From: Deltaproteobacteria bacterium
GTDB lineage: Bacteria > Myxococcota_A > UBA9160 > UBA4427
Length of the DNA stretch: 64,000 bases
Direction of reading: 5' to 3'
Assembly (NCBI GenBank): GCA_002691205.1
Contig: NZHD01000008.1
Coordinates: forward strand, 1-64,000
Positions 15,869 to 24,905 of the stretch are shown here, piece after piece (position 1 is the stretch's first letter; each line of letters begins with the position of its first letter). Under the pieces are notes generated by a model. The model ran no database searches, was not told where the DNA came from, and saw only the letters and a list, made by a program, of their open reading frames with translations. A program made the position numbers and the translations under genes.

Positions 15869-17923
15869 CTAATATAAGCTTTCGTACGCATTCAGACTTC
15901 GCAGAACTCGTTTTACGTAATGACGAGTCTGAGAATACGAAATTTCTTCAACCCATTCATCATCTTCCTGGGTCGCGGCCTCTCCTTCGAGCCAACGAGC
16001 CACGGCCGTAGGGCCTGCATTGTAGCTCGCAATAACGGCTGACATCCGGTCAGGAAAACGCTCCGAAAGATACGATAAATACGCCACACCCAACTCGATA
16101 TTGACCTCGGCGACCTGCAACGCCTCGACATCCGCAGCCACCTTCAGATCAAAACGCTCAGCCGTACTTTCAGCCGTCTCAGGCATCAGTTGGAGTAAAC
16201 CCACGGCGCCGGCTGAAGACATCACTGCAGGTCTAAACCCGGACTCCTCGCGCATGATGGCCCAAACCAGCTCGGGCTCAACGTTCCCGTAAGAGAGCAA
16301 GCTTTTGATCACCGCCTCACGGTAAGCCGGAGGCCAAGCCAACCAGAAGAGTGCTTGATGCGTGGGCTCAAACCCGCCCCCGAGCCGCTCGGCGTCAACC
16401 TGCGCCATGAGGCGATAGCCTGTGTGATAATCTCCAAGCTCGATGGCGAGATGTCCCGCAAGCAGCCTCTCGTCAAGGCTCGCGGCCTCACGAGAAAGTG
16501 AGTCCAACTCAGTCCGAGCACTCTTGTTAAAACCCGAAAGAGTCAAGAGCGCGATCCTTCGGTGGGCTTCGCTCGTGATTGGCTTTGGACTCTGCAAAAA
16601 AGCGGGCTCTCTGTCTGCCCGAGCCAGAGGAGTGCTCCGACTCAGTCTTTGTTGGGCTCGCCAGCCGTAATAAGAGAGAGGCCAATCCATCGCCAAAGAG
16701 AGCATCTCGGCCTGACCGGTTCTCCGGAGGGGAGCGGATCGTGAACGCAAAGCCGCACGAGCCGCCCAATACCGAGGCCTCAAAGCAGCCACCTGAGAGG
16801 GCTCAGCCACGATCATTTCGGCGAACCTAGATCGGGCGGCTTCGTTATCACCGGCCTTAAACTCCATCCAACCCAGGTTCCACAATGATGCATTCTTTCG
16901 GTCTTCGGACTCCGACTTTTTCGTCACACGAAGGTAGTGAGCCCGGGCAGCCTCATAATCGCCTCGATCTTCGTGGAGAGTGGCGACGAGATAGGCCGCA
17001 TGGTCGGCCGACTCCGAATGGGGACCAGAAGCCAGAGCCTCAAACTTCTCGATGGAACGATCCATCTCACCCATCCGTGCTAAAGAGCGAGCCCAATAAA
17101 GGGTCGCTCGCGGTTCCGGGTCCAACGACCGAAAGATAGCGCGGGCCGCGTCATACTCCCGAACTCTAAAAAAAATTCGACCAAGTTCGAACTGAGCTTC
17201 TGCTTGATCGTCCTCTGAGAGTTCACCCTCAAGCGCCCGGGTGTAAGCCTCAATCGCCTCCTTGCTGCGTCCCTGAGCGACCCAAGCCTCAGCCACCTCC
17301 AACTCTTGTGCAGCACTTCTTTCCTCGATGGGCCTTTCTGTGGGCAGAACAACCACGTTCAGACTTTCAGCCGACGGACTCATCTCGCCCGAACTTTCAC
17401 CCGACCGGCGTGTACGCTCCAGAGACTGAGACAGTGCGAGCAGCCACTCTCGCCGCTCACTAAGGTCATCGCTCCCCTGCAGCGCCCATTCCCAAGCGAC
17501 TTGAGCCTCTGCTTCTTCGCCTAATAGAACTAAAGACCGCGCGCGTAGAGCGGCAAGCCTCGATTGAAGAGACGTCTCCGGAAAGCGATCGAGGGCATCC
17601 AGAACTTTTTGATTCACAGCTTCGTGTTGCCCACGGGCCGCGAGAAGGCGCGCTTGCTGAAACATCAAGTGATCCGAAAGAATCGGAGCCTCCTGACTCT
17701 GCGCAAGCCACTTTTCAGCCAAATCAAGCTCTCCTCGGTCGAGAGCGGAATTCGCCCGGGCCATGAATCGAGCTGAGTCGATCTCTTGGGGCGTCAAAGC
17801 AATCACTTCGTCGAAAGAAAGAGCCTTCGGGAGAAGACTTTTAACCGCTTCGGCTTTCGCGGAAAACGCGAAGAGACACGTAAAGGCGAAAGCCAAATGA
17901 CTCAGAAAGTGGGAGTTTCTCAT
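15869..17923 (-). CDS. Soluble lytic murein transglycosylase (Slt70-like) with helical repeat domain
   Basis: About 684 aa, periplasmic. An N-terminal signal peptide (HLAFAFTCLFAFSAKAEA) is followed by a long TPR-like alpha-superhelix (about residues 40-520) and a C-terminal lysozyme-like SLT domain. The catalytic glutamate is E560 in MREESGF, followed by GLLQLMPE and ASYNAGP. It cleaves the MurNAc-GlcNAc bond of peptidoglycan to 1,6-anhydro products. ATG at 17923 is chosen because GAGGTG lies upstream and it places the signal peptide correctly; an in-frame start at 17950 adds nine residues. Longer than E. coli Slt70 (about 645 aa). Confidence 0.93.
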   Translation of the reverse strand: MRNSHFLSHLAFAFTCLFAFSAKAEAVKSLLPKALSFDEVIALTPQEIDSARFMARANSALDRGELDLAEKWLAQSQEAPILSDHLMFQQARLLAARGQHEAVNQKVLDALDRFPETSLQSRLAALRARSLVLLGEEAEAQVAWEWALQGSDDLSERREWLLALSQSLERTRRSGESSGEMSPSAESLNVVVLPTERPIEERSAAQELEVAEAWVAQGRSKEAIEAYTRALEGELSEDDQAEAQFELGRIFFRVREYDAARAIFRSLDPEPRATLYWARSLARMGEMDRSIEKFEALASGPHSESADHAAYLVATLHEDRGDYEAARAHYLRVTKKSESEDRKNASLWNLGWMEFKAGDNEAARSRFAEMIVAEPSQVAALRPRYWAARAALRSRSAPLRRTGQAEMLSLAMDWPLSYYGWRAQQRLSRSTPLARADREPAFLQSPKPITSEAHRRIALLTLSGFNKSARTELDSLSREAASLDERLLAGHLAIELGDYHTGYRLMAQVDAERLGGGFEPTHQALFWLAWPPAYREAVIKSLLSYGNVEPELVWAIMREESGFRPAVMSSAGAVGLLQLMPETAESTAERFDLKVAADVEALQVAEVNIELGVAYLSYLSERFPDRMSAVIASYNAGPTAVARWLEGEAATQEDDEWVEEISYSQTRHYVKRVLRSLNAYESLY

Positions 17924-18277
17924 GCCCCTCACCTCTGCCTTCCTAAACATTAAACATGGACTGTCGAGAGAGTAGCGAACTCAAAGGTCAACCACTCTTA
18001 TGGGCCCCTTCGCCTGGGAGATTTTAGACACCGCAAAAAGACGAAAAAAATCCCAGTCCAGAAGACCCCAAGGGCTCACACCCAAGGAGGCAAAGTCTAC
18101 GCTGGACCCTACCGCGAATTCGGCGTGAGCAAGAGCATTCCAAGGATTATGATTGGAACGTGGTCGGTTGAACATGCTCTTCGGGCACACCTGTATGCTG
18201 AAGATCATCCAGTGGGCTTGGTTTATCGGGGACAAAGTCAGACAGATTTTTGCGACCCAACCCGCGGACAGTCTAGA
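17924..18277. other. Intergenic region, no gene supported
   Basis: About 350 bases between the start of the lytic transglycosylase and the end of the crotonase gene, both on the minus strand. It should hold the transglycosylase promoter; a TTGACC hexamer is visible on the minus strand but no well spaced -10 box was found. Short open frames here have no ribosome site or recognisable similarity. Confidence 0.5.
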
Positions 18278-19060
18278 TCATCGCCCCTTGAAGACCGGCG
18301 GACGTTTCTCAAGAAAGGCGCGCACCCCCTCCTCGTAGTCTTCGCTTTCGTAGCAATCCGCAATCGAAGCTTCGATTTCCCTAGCTCCCGACTCGGATTT
18401 CGACTGAGAGATATGACCCAATGCCAGCTTGGCGCTCTTAAGAGTCAAAGGTGCATTCTGACTGATCTGATGGGCCACTTCGGCCACGTACTGATCCAGT
18501 TCGGCTTTGGGGAGAACACGATTCACCAGGCCAACTCCCAGCGCTTCCTCGGCTGAAAAACGCCGAGCCGTAAAGAAAATTTCCTTCGCCGCCGCAAGTC
18601 CCACCACCCCAACTAACTTTTCTAAACCATCGGCCCCGTACCCCAAGCCAAGTCGTGCCGCCGGAATCGCAAAAACAGCGTCTTCGGCTGAAAAACGTAA
18701 ATCGGCGGTGAGAGCGATGGCACAACCGCCTCCCACGCAGAATCCATGCACCAGAGCGATCAGTGGTTTTTGAATTCGGGCCAGAGCCGAAAAGGCGTGT
18801 GCATTGCGAACATCATATTCACGTGCCGTGGAGCCATTTCGATTGGACTCAAACTCTGAGATGTCGGCTCCGGACACGAAAGCCACCTCCCCGGCGCCCC
18901 GCATCACAACCACTCGGACCTCTGAATCGGCCTCGAGTTCCGCGACTGCCTCGGGGATTAACTCCCACATCTTCGCCGTAATGGCATTTCGACGCTCAGG
19001 GTGATCGAATACGATCTGACCTATCTGATTTTCTTTGCTGACGCGCACTGTTCCTGACAT
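18278..19060 (-). CDS. Crotonase / enoyl-CoA hydratase family protein
   Basis: 260-aa crotonase fold. CoA and oxyanion contacts are visible: AFVSGADISEFE (first oxyanion residues) and GFCVGGGCAIAL (second). The segment that in classical enoyl-CoA hydratases reads P-E-x-x-x-G and holds the catalytic Glu144 is here IPAARLGLGYGADG, so that glutamate is not evident. The protein may be a hydratase subfamily with altered chemistry, an isomerase or another crotonase. Ten bases separate it from the ChaC-like gene upstream, and pabB overlaps that one, so three genes could share a transcript. The name reflects the fold, not a proven reaction. Confidence 0.85.
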   Translation of the reverse strand: MSGTVRVSKENQIGQIVFDHPERRNAITAKMWELIPEAVAELEADSEVRVVVMRGAGEVAFVSGADISEFESNRNGSTAREYDVRNAHAFSALARIQKPLIALVHGFCVGGGCAIALTADLRFSAEDAVFAIPAARLGLGYGADGLEKLVGVVGLAAAKEIFFTARRFSAEEALGVGLVNRVLPKAELDQYVAEVAHQISQNAPLTLKSAKLALGHISQSKSESGAREIEASIADCYESEDYEEGVRAFLEKRPPVFKGR

Positions 19061-19069
19061 ACGCGCAGC

Positions 19070-19678
19070 TTAGCGCTGAACCTTCGACCCGCCCGCCCCA
19101 TTAGGCCTTTCTCTGATTTGACTGACCCTGGCTTTGACTCGACTCTCTAGAGCGAAAAGGTGTTCGTCCTGTGCGCCCATGGCACGAATCGCCCGCGCCA
19201 ACTCCAACACATATTCAACATTGGAACCCGAAGGCCCCTGGGAAGAACACACCTGATCCGCAATTTCCGCCATCGAGGCCCTGCCCAAGTACTCGGGATT
19301 TTCCGGTTGAGCCAGATAGAGCTGGGCCGAGACAGCACAAGAGGCCTCTTCTTCTTTTCCGAGATGGACGGTCACCGTCGTCCGCTCAAACCCACCCCGC
19401 TCTCGATCATCTAAGCGAGTGAGAACCGCGTCTTCGTCTGCAGAGGAAACTCGATATACGGTTCCCCAACAAATCGCCCCTGGCTGAGAAATTAAAGTCA
19501 CTACACGGCCCGGGCGACCGGGAACGCCGCGATGATCGGTTGAGCCCTGCCAAAATTTTCTTTCGTAATCCCGTATAAAGCCATTCCACTTTTCTTCGAA
19601 AGAAAAATCGGGACGCCAAATCAGTGATCCGTATCCAAAGATCCAAAGTTCATCAGCGGCCAGGGGAGACTCACTCAT
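19070..19678 (-). CDS. ChaC-like gamma-glutamylcyclotransferase
   Basis: 202 aa. The N-terminus WIFGYGSLIWRPDF is the ChaC substrate-loop signature and LDDRERGGFERTTV contains the conserved acidic residue region. ChaC enzymes release 5-oxoproline and Cys-Gly from glutathione in the cytoplasm. The ATG overlaps the pabB stop by four bases (ATGA), so the two are coupled. A link between folate precursor synthesis and glutathione turnover is not known; the coupling may be only positional. Confidence 0.88.
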   Translation of the reverse strand: MSESPLAADELWIFGYGSLIWRPDFSFEEKWNGFIRDYERKFWQGSTDHRGVPGRPGRVVTLISQPGAICWGTVYRVSSADEDAVLTRLDDRERGGFERTTVTVHLGKEEEASCAVSAQLYLAQPENPEYLGRASMAEIADQVCSSQGPSGSNVEYVLELARAIRAMGAQDEHLFALESRVKARVSQIRERPNGAGGSKVQR

Positions 19679-21195
19679 TCGTCCTTAGACTCATTATCGA
19701 ACTCTCGATCCGACTCTAGAAGCGCAGCCCATAAAGCACGCGCCTTGTCGAGTGTCTCGGCGTACTCCGCGGCCGGATCTGAGTCGGCCACAATCGCACC
19801 ACCGACCTGAATCCACGCGCGCTCTTTCTGGATCAGAATCGTCCGAATCACAACACATAAGTCCAAACCGCCGCGCAAATCAAAGTACCCAAGTGCACCC
19901 GAATAGACTCCACGACGACTCGGCTCCAACGTCTTCAGTAAAGAAACCGCCGCAATTTTCGGCGCACCGGTCATTGAGCCAGGAGGAAACGCGGCCTCTA
20001 TGAGATCCACTGAATCCATATCCTCGCGAATACGCCCGGTCACCGTCGAAACCAGCTGAAAGACCGACGCATACTTTTCAACGCCCATCAGATTTGGGAC
20101 TCGAATGCTGCCTATCTTGCACACTCGACCTAAGTCATTGCGCACAAGGTCAACGATCATCAAATTTTCAGCCCGATCCTTTTCCGATGAAACCAAATCT
20201 TGCTTCAGTAAGTCATCCTGTTCTGCCGTCAAACCCCGGGAACGAGTCCCTTTGATTGGCCGACTTTCAACCTCACCCTGAGCGGAAAGTCTCAAAAAAC
20301 GCTCGGGCGAACTTCCAACAATGACTCCATCGGGCACCTCCATGAAGCAAGCGAAAGGTGCCGGGGAGAGGCGACGCAGAGAACCATAGAGCGCCCATGG
20401 ATCCCCTTCGAAAGGCATCGTCATCCTGTTTGTGAGGTTCGCCTCATAGACGTTGCCTGCGAGGATCTCTTCCTTAATCGTGATCACACGCCGTCTATAC
20501 TCTCTCTCATCCAACTGAAGATCAAGTCGAGAGGGCGCTTGAGTTGATAGAACGTCGACTCGATCTTTCGACGTCAATTCATCACAAGAAGCAGGAGGAA
20601 CTTGCGCGGTTATCCAACCCTCCAGCAGAGCGAACATCTCATCAACCGCATGTTCCGCTCTTCTCTGCGCTGTAGAAAGAATGGAGTCAAATCCAATGCC
20701 GAGAACAAAAGCCCGACTCGCCTGGTGATCAAAAGCCAATACTCGATCTACGAACAACAGCGTGGCCTCTGCAAAATCGGCCGGTCCGCTTTCCGCACCG
20801 TGATCACCAGTGCGGCCCGGCCTTGAGTCCTCACAAAATTCGTACCCCAAATACCCCACCGCGCCGCCCAAAAAGGGGAACTCAACCGGAAGGTCTGTTC
20901 CCAGATCCGGAAAAGGTCGGATTCGGTCTCGAATCCAGTCCATAGGATCCGAATTAAAAACACGATGGCCCACCTTAGAACCCACACGGGCCTCACGACG
21001 ACAGTGTTCTTCAATCGTCTGGTCTGTGATTCGAACAACCGCATAGGGGTCGGAACCCGCGAACGAAAATCGCCCCAAGCCGTGCTCGTTGAGGGCACTG
21101 TCCAATAGCCAAGGAAAAGCTTGCTTCCGAAGGTGCACAAAGGCCTGCAGAATATCGCCATGGGCGAGAGAAATTTCTCTCCATTCGAGAGACAC
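19675..21195 (-). CDS. pabB: Aminodeoxychorismate synthase component I
   Basis: About 506 aa chorismate-binding enzyme making 4-amino-4-deoxychorismate for p-aminobenzoate and folate. The decisive motif is PIKGTRSRG: the Lys is the nucleophile of PabB, where anthranilate synthase has Ala. DLVRNDLGRV, AAFPPGSMTGAPK and the C-terminal AGGAIVADSDP-type segment complete the fold. The GTG at 21195 (SLEWREISL) is preferred: reading farther upstream adds over 130 atypical residues that run antisense into the epoxide hydrolase. The ribosome site is weak. No PabC lyase domain is fused. The glutaminase subunit is not in the window. Confidence 0.9.
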   Translation of the reverse strand: MSLEWREISLAHGDILQAFVHLRKQAFPWLLDSALNEHGLGRFSFAGSDPYAVVRITDQTIEEHCRREARVGSKVGHRVFNSDPMDWIRDRIRPFPDLGTDLPVEFPFLGGAVGYLGYEFCEDSRPGRTGDHGAESGPADFAEATLLFVDRVLAFDHQASRAFVLGIGFDSILSTAQRRAEHAVDEMFALLEGWITAQVPPASCDELTSKDRVDVLSTQAPSRLDLQLDEREYRRRVITIKEEILAGNVYEANLTNRMTMPFEGDPWALYGSLRRLSPAPFACFMEVPDGVIVGSSPERFLRLSAQGEVESRPIKGTRSRGLTAEQDDLLKQDLVSSEKDRAENLMIVDLVRNDLGRVCKIGSIRVPNLMGVEKYASVFQLVSTVTGRIREDMDSVDLIEAAFPPGSMTGAPKIAAVSLLKTLEPSRRGVYSGALGYFDLRGGLDLCVVIRTILIQKERAWIQVGGAIVADSDPAAEYAETLDKARALWAALLESDREFDNESKDE

Positions 21196-21324
21196 GGCTT
21201 CAACTACATTATCCTGGACGGGTCGCACGATTGGGGATCTCCGCTGGAAGGACCTATCGTACCGCACAGCCAGATCCCATGCCTTTCCTGGCCTTGAACT
21301 CGCATCGACCTTAAAGGAGCCCCC

Positions 21325-22323
21325 ATGTCGAATCTTCCCTCCCCTCGCCGAATTAAGCTTCCGCCCCTCAAGCTGGGCGAAGCCGACCCTGAAAAGGCCA
21401 TCGAACTCTCCGTTCACGAAGGAGGAGAAGGACCCGCCATCGTGCTGTGTCATGGCTTTCCCGAACTCGCCTACTCTTGGCGACATCAATTCGAACCGCT
21501 CCGGGAGGCCGGCTTTCGAGTCGTCGTGCCAGACCAACGTGGATACGGCGCCAGCGATTGCCCCGATGGCATCACCGCCTATGACATTGAGCACCTTACG
21601 GGAGATATGGTGGGGCTTTTAGATGCTCTGGAGATCGAAAAAGCCATTTTTGTCGGTCACGACTGGGGGGGCTTTGTCGCTTGGGCGATGCCCGTCTTAC
21701 ACCCGGAACGAACAGCCGGAGTCATCGGCGTCAATACGCCCTACCTCCCCCGAACCCCCATGCCTCCGACTCAACTGCTTGGATTGGCCTCTGGAGGAGA
21801 TCCCGAAAAAATATATATCCTGTGGTTTCAAGAACCCGGAGTCGCTGAAGCTGTCCTCGATGACGAACCGCGCCTGGTTTTCGACCGTCTCATGCGAAAA
21901 GCTCTCCCTCTTGAGGAAGTCGCAGCTCAAGTAGCGGCCTCTGGAGGCGACATGAACCCATTCCGACGGCTCGCCGAAATGCCTGCCACGGCCGAGCCCA
22001 TGCTGAGTGAAGAGGAACTGGAATTCTACACCCGAAGCTTTCAGCAAAGTGGCTTTCGAGGAGGAATCTCGTGGTATCGGAACTTTGACCGGAATTGGGA
22101 ACGCCATCCTAACATCGGAACGCAGAAGATCGCGCATCCGGCTCTCATGATTACAGCTGAATGGGACCTCGCTCTCCGCCCCGAGATGGCGGCGGATATG
22201 CCTTCTCGTTGCGACGATCTTGAAACCATCATGATCAAAGAGTGCGGCCATTGGACCCAGCAAGAAAAGCCCGAAGAGTTCAATCAAATTATGCTCGATT
22301 GGTTGCACAAAAGATTCAAATAG
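21325..22323 (+). CDS. Epoxide hydrolase (alpha/beta hydrolase fold)
   Basis: 332 aa. The oxyanion motif HGFPELAYSW (HGxP) lies at residues 43-52, the nucleophile is an aspartate (D113 in GHDWGG), and the general-base His309 is in ECGHWTQQEKPEEF. An Asp nucleophile plus HGxP is the soluble epoxide hydrolase pattern, hydrolysing epoxides to vicinal diols; haloalkane dehalogenases share the fold but lack this HGxP/Tyr arrangement. Divergent from pabB with about 130 bases between. Substrate unknown; lipid epoxides are reasonable in this setting. Confidence 0.88.
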   Translation: MSNLPSPRRIKLPPLKLGEADPEKAIELSVHEGGEGPAIVLCHGFPELAYSWRHQFEPLREAGFRVVVPDQRGYGASDCPDGITAYDIEHLTGDMVGLLDALEIEKAIFVGHDWGGFVAWAMPVLHPERTAGVIGVNTPYLPRTPMPPTQLLGLASGGDPEKIYILWFQEPGVAEAVLDDEPRLVFDRLMRKALPLEEVAAQVAASGGDMNPFRRLAEMPATAEPMLSEEELEFYTRSFQQSGFRGGISWYRNFDRNWERHPNIGTQKIAHPALMITAEWDLALRPEMAADMPSRCDDLETIMIKECGHWTQQEKPEEFNQIMLDWLHKRFK

Positions 22324-22365
22324 AAAAGGCTCGGACCTCCGCGTCGACTGCGGTAGTATTAGACG

Positions 22366-23220
22366 ATGAAGCAAGTTTGCGTCTATCACGCGGGATGTCC
22401 GGATGGCTTTGGAGCCGCATGGGCCACCCGAAAGGCTTGGCAGGGAGAGGGTCAGTTTATCCCACGTGGGCACGATGACCGACTTGACCCTCGTATCGCT
22501 GAAGGCGCTCTGCTCGCCTTCGTAGATATCGCGCCATCCATTCAAGAACTGGAAGAATTAGCCGATTCGGCGGCTCATCTTATTATTCTGGACCACCATG
22601 TCACCAATCAGAAACGTATTCTGGGCGACTCTGAACTCATGGATGCACTGGCCGAAAGAGGCCATCTCGTCCACTTCGATATGAGAAAGTCGGGCGCCAT
22701 GCTGGCCTGGGATTTTTTCATGCCTCACCAAGAGGCGCCTAAACTGCTCCAATACGTCGAGGATCAGGACCTCTGGAATTGGAAGTTACCGGATTCAGAA
22801 GCGGTCAATTCCGCCATCGGATCCTACGCCTACGACTTTGAGACATGGGATGAACTTGCCGATCGAGATATCTCATCTTTGGTGGCCGAGGGAGCCTCAA
22901 TCGTTCGCACTCATCGTGTGGAGGTGAAGCGCGCCGTCCGCCACCGCAGTCCTCTCAACGTCGCGGGCCGACGAGTTGAGGGTGTCAACTCGCGAACGCA
23001 GCGAAGTGCCATCGGTCATGCGTTAGCGGAGAGACAGGAGTTCAATGAGCCGTGGGGATGCGTCTATCGCATCGAGGGAACCGAGGTGCATGCCACCCTC
23101 TACTCCATCGGGGATTTTGACGTAGGCAGCATCGCAAGTGAACTCGGCGGCGGCGGCCACCGAAATGCAGCCGGATTTACAGTGAACCTCGAAAGCTGGT
23201 TCAGAGACTTTCTTTCCTAA
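22366..23220 (+). CDS. DHH/DHHA1 phosphoesterase family protein
   Basis: 284 aa. The N-terminal half shows DHH-family metal motifs: CPDGFGAAW (residues about 11-19), VDIAPS and ILDHHVTNQ. The C-terminal GGGGHRNAAGF is the DHHA1 nucleotide-binding glycine loop. The family contains Mn2+-dependent NrnB-like oligoribonucleases and cyclic nucleotide phosphodiesterases acting in the cytoplasm; which of these applies cannot be told. It begins 43 bases after the epoxide hydrolase on the same strand and may be co-transcribed. No strong ribosome site is seen. Confidence 0.85.
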   Translation: MKQVCVYHAGCPDGFGAAWATRKAWQGEGQFIPRGHDDRLDPRIAEGALLAFVDIAPSIQELEELADSAAHLIILDHHVTNQKRILGDSELMDALAERGHLVHFDMRKSGAMLAWDFFMPHQEAPKLLQYVEDQDLWNWKLPDSEAVNSAIGSYAYDFETWDELADRDISSLVAEGASIVRTHRVEVKRAVRHRSPLNVAGRRVEGVNSRTQRSAIGHALAERQEFNEPWGCVYRIEGTEVHATLYSIGDFDVGSIASELGGGGHRNAAGFTVNLESWFRDFLS

Positions 23221-23225
23221 CCGAT

Positions 23226-23513
23226 TCAGCCGGGATCTGATGGCCCGGGCCAATTTGCTTCCGTCAAGGTGGTCATGGACAACGCGTGAATGTCTCCTTG
23301 CATCTCCTCGTGGAGAACTTGGTAGACCAAGCGCTGCGCCTTTACGCGACTCAGGCCCTCGAATCGATTGGAAACGATGGTGGCTCGGAAGTGTCCTCCT
23401 CCGGATCGCGCACCTGGATGGCCGGCATGCAAATGACTCTCATCAACGACCTCAACATGAAGAGCATCAAGGTCCGCTCTGAGCTTCTCTTCGATCCGTT
23501 CTCGTCTGTCCAT
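23226..23513 (-). CDS. bolA: BolA-family protein
   Basis: About 95 aa. The BolA core is clear: RRERIEEKLRADL, then VVDESHLHAGHPG and GGGHFRATIVSNRFEGLSR, ending MQGDIHALSM. BolA proteins bind monothiol glutaredoxins and Fe-S clusters, and some bind DNA; no glutaredoxin gene is next to it here. ATG at 23513 (MDRRERI) is chosen because it gives the usual family N-terminus; an in-frame reading to 23585 adds an untypical tail. The stop lies five bases from the end of the convergent DHH gene. Confidence 0.9.
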   Translation of the reverse strand: MDRRERIEEKLRADLDALHVEVVDESHLHAGHPGARSGGGHFRATIVSNRFEGLSRVKAQRLVYQVLHEEMQGDIHALSMTTLTEANWPGPSDPG

Positions 23514-23644
23514 CAATCTCGATCTATCCCTTTGCTTGATCAGTGGCCCCAGGGCCGTCTGATTGTTTCTAAGACTCCCTCGCAAGAGGATACTGAAAGA
23601 TTAAGCGGACTGGTAAACCAACAAGAAGCCCACAAAGATAAAAG

Positions 23645-23688
23645 CTCTAAAAAAGAAAGAGCGGCAGAATCTCTGTTCTGCCGCTCTT
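23645..23688 (-). terminator. Rho-independent terminator of hsp20
   Basis: A perfect 13-bp stem (arms 23657-23669 and 23676-23688, GC-rich core GCGGCAG) with a 6-nt loop is followed, reading the minus strand, by a T-rich tract (TCTTTTTTAG) at 23656-23647. It lies 38 bases past the Hsp20 stop codon. An opposing A/T-rich flank would let it work weakly in the other direction. Confidence 0.9.
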
Positions 23689-23725
23689 CTTTTGTTGGCC
23701 TTCGTTTTCGCCGTCACTCAAAGGA

Positions 23726-24196
23726 CTATCCCGCCTGTACGGCGATGGTTCGGACCTCCGGCGTTGGCTCCACGGCCTTCGGGACAACGACTTCCAAAAG
23801 GCCATTCTTACATTTCGCTGTCACCTTCTCCTCGTCAATGTCCGTATTGAATCGAATGCGCCGTTCGAAGTGATCTGTTTTCGCATCCTTTTCTTCCTCG
23901 GTCAACTCATCCGACCAGTCGGCTGCGTAACGGACGCCCTTCAGGCTCAGCACTCCATCCTCGACGTAGACTTCTACATCTTCCGGTGCATACCCTGGAA
24001 GCTCGGCGGTGACCTTAAATTCACCTTCATTTTCTACCGCCTGAACCAAAGGCGCCGGGTGCCCCCACGCTCCCACTCGAAGCCGGTTCGTCCCTGCTTG
24101 GTTGCGGTTAAAGGTACGAAGCGCTCTCTCCGCGTCGAGCATCGCCGCGGTCGCGCCTCGCATGGGTTGACGCTGAATCAATGTCTGAAATGTCAT
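23726..24196 (-). CDS. Small heat-shock protein, Hsp20/alpha-crystallin family
   Basis: About 156 aa ATP-independent holdase chaperone. The alpha-crystallin domain spans about residues 45-150: AELPGYAPEDVEVYVEDGVL then FERRIRFNTDIDEEKVTA, with the C-terminal NGLLEVVVPKA. A C-terminal I-x-I-like motif is weak. ATG at 24196 (MTFQTLIQRQ) has AAGGAGA 7 nt upstream; the upstream in-frame extension is rejected. A good terminator follows. It is probably monocistronic; a heat-shock-specific promoter or CIRCE element was not found. Confidence 0.94.
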   Translation of the reverse strand: MTFQTLIQRQPMRGATAAMLDAERALRTFNRNQAGTNRLRVGAWGHPAPLVQAVENEGEFKVTAELPGYAPEDVEVYVEDGVLSLKGVRYAADWSDELTEEEKDAKTDHFERRIRFNTDIDEEKVTAKCKNGLLEVVVPKAVEPTPEVRTIAVQAG

Positions 24197-24545
24197 CTGA
24201 TAATCTCCTTTTTGTGTTCCCTCCATGTCTAGACACGGCCATACGGAGGTCAACAAATAGGACGAAAATCCTTTAAAAATATGTCTGTAAAAAAAAGAGG
24301 GGGAGGGGGTTGAAAACAGCTCCACGGGGAGAAGTCTCGCCTTCTCTATCAACTGAATGTGAGCCTAAAAGCCGAAGGCTGTTCGAACCAACAACTCAGT
24401 TTGCGTGCCCCTAGAGTGAGACCCACTCCTGAGACAATCCACGTGCGCATGGATTGCCGGAGGTCTCTTGAACATGGACTCCGAAAGGGCTTCTGACTCA
24501 TCGCCTACACCGCGAGCCCGCTCTGACTCAAGGCCTCTGCCCTTA
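24197..24545. other. Intergenic region between frdD and hsp20
   Basis: About 350 bases with no supported gene. Next to hsp20 it contains the promoter candidate at 24226-24253. A hairpin with 7-base arms (24435-24441 and 24450-24456) lies about 90 bases past frdD but has no T tract, so it is not called a terminator. Confidence 0.5.
24226..24253 (-). promoter_or_regulatory. Candidate hsp20 promoter
   Basis: On the minus strand TTGACC and TAGACA are separated by 16 bases, ending about 30 bases before the Hsp20 start codon. The -35 box matches 5 of 6 sigma-70 positions and the -10 only 3 of 6, so this is a candidate only. Confidence 0.3.
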
Positions 24546-24905
24546 TTAGAGCCCAACCACTGCGATGATTCCCAAGACGCTCACGCCCGCGGCCGCTAAG
24601 TACAACAGGCTCCCCACTGCTCCATCCCGTTCGGCTCCGCCGAAATCAAGGGCGAGGGAACGAACGTGATGGGCGCCCTTCCAAAGTGGCAAAGCAATCA
24701 GAGCAAGAAGAATGACCCGACCGATAAAACTCGAGGCCAGCCCATACGCCCGTTCGTAATTCAAAGCTTCGGGAGGAACGATGCCCATGGGAATCGCCAA
24801 GCCCACAACTAAAACAAACCCGGTCAGAAGCATTGTACCCAGAGCCAATCCGGCGCCGAAAAGCAGCCAGATGACAGGTTCCAAAATCAAGAGAAGATGT
24901 TTCAT
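24546..24905 (-). CDS. frdD: Fumarate reductase membrane anchor subunit D
   Basis: 119 aa, the same length as E. coli FrdD, three TM segments. Shared features include EPVIWLLFGAG near the N-terminus and ALNYERAYGLASSFIGRV (E. coli has ALSYERV then FAQSFIGRV). With FrdC it anchors FrdAB and forms the menaquinol site; anchors of this class carry no haem. The ATG overlaps the frdC stop by one base (TGATG). Last gene of the frdABCD unit. Confidence 0.9.
   Translation of the reverse strand: MKHLLLILEPVIWLLFGAGLALGTMLLTGFVLVVGLAIPMGIVPPEALNYERAYGLASSFIGRVILLALIALPLWKGAHHVRSLALDFGGAERDGAVGSLLYLAAAGVSVLGIIAVVGL

Noticed and set aside
21196-21594. Open frame extending pabB upstream by about 130 codons
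   Set aside because: It runs antisense through the start of the epoxide hydrolase, adds no family-like sequence, and PabB homologues begin near the GTG at 21195.
21697-22545. 282-codon open frame on the minus strand opposite the epoxide hydrolase
   Set aside because: It mirrors a gene with full catalytic motifs, and its product has no recognisable fold.
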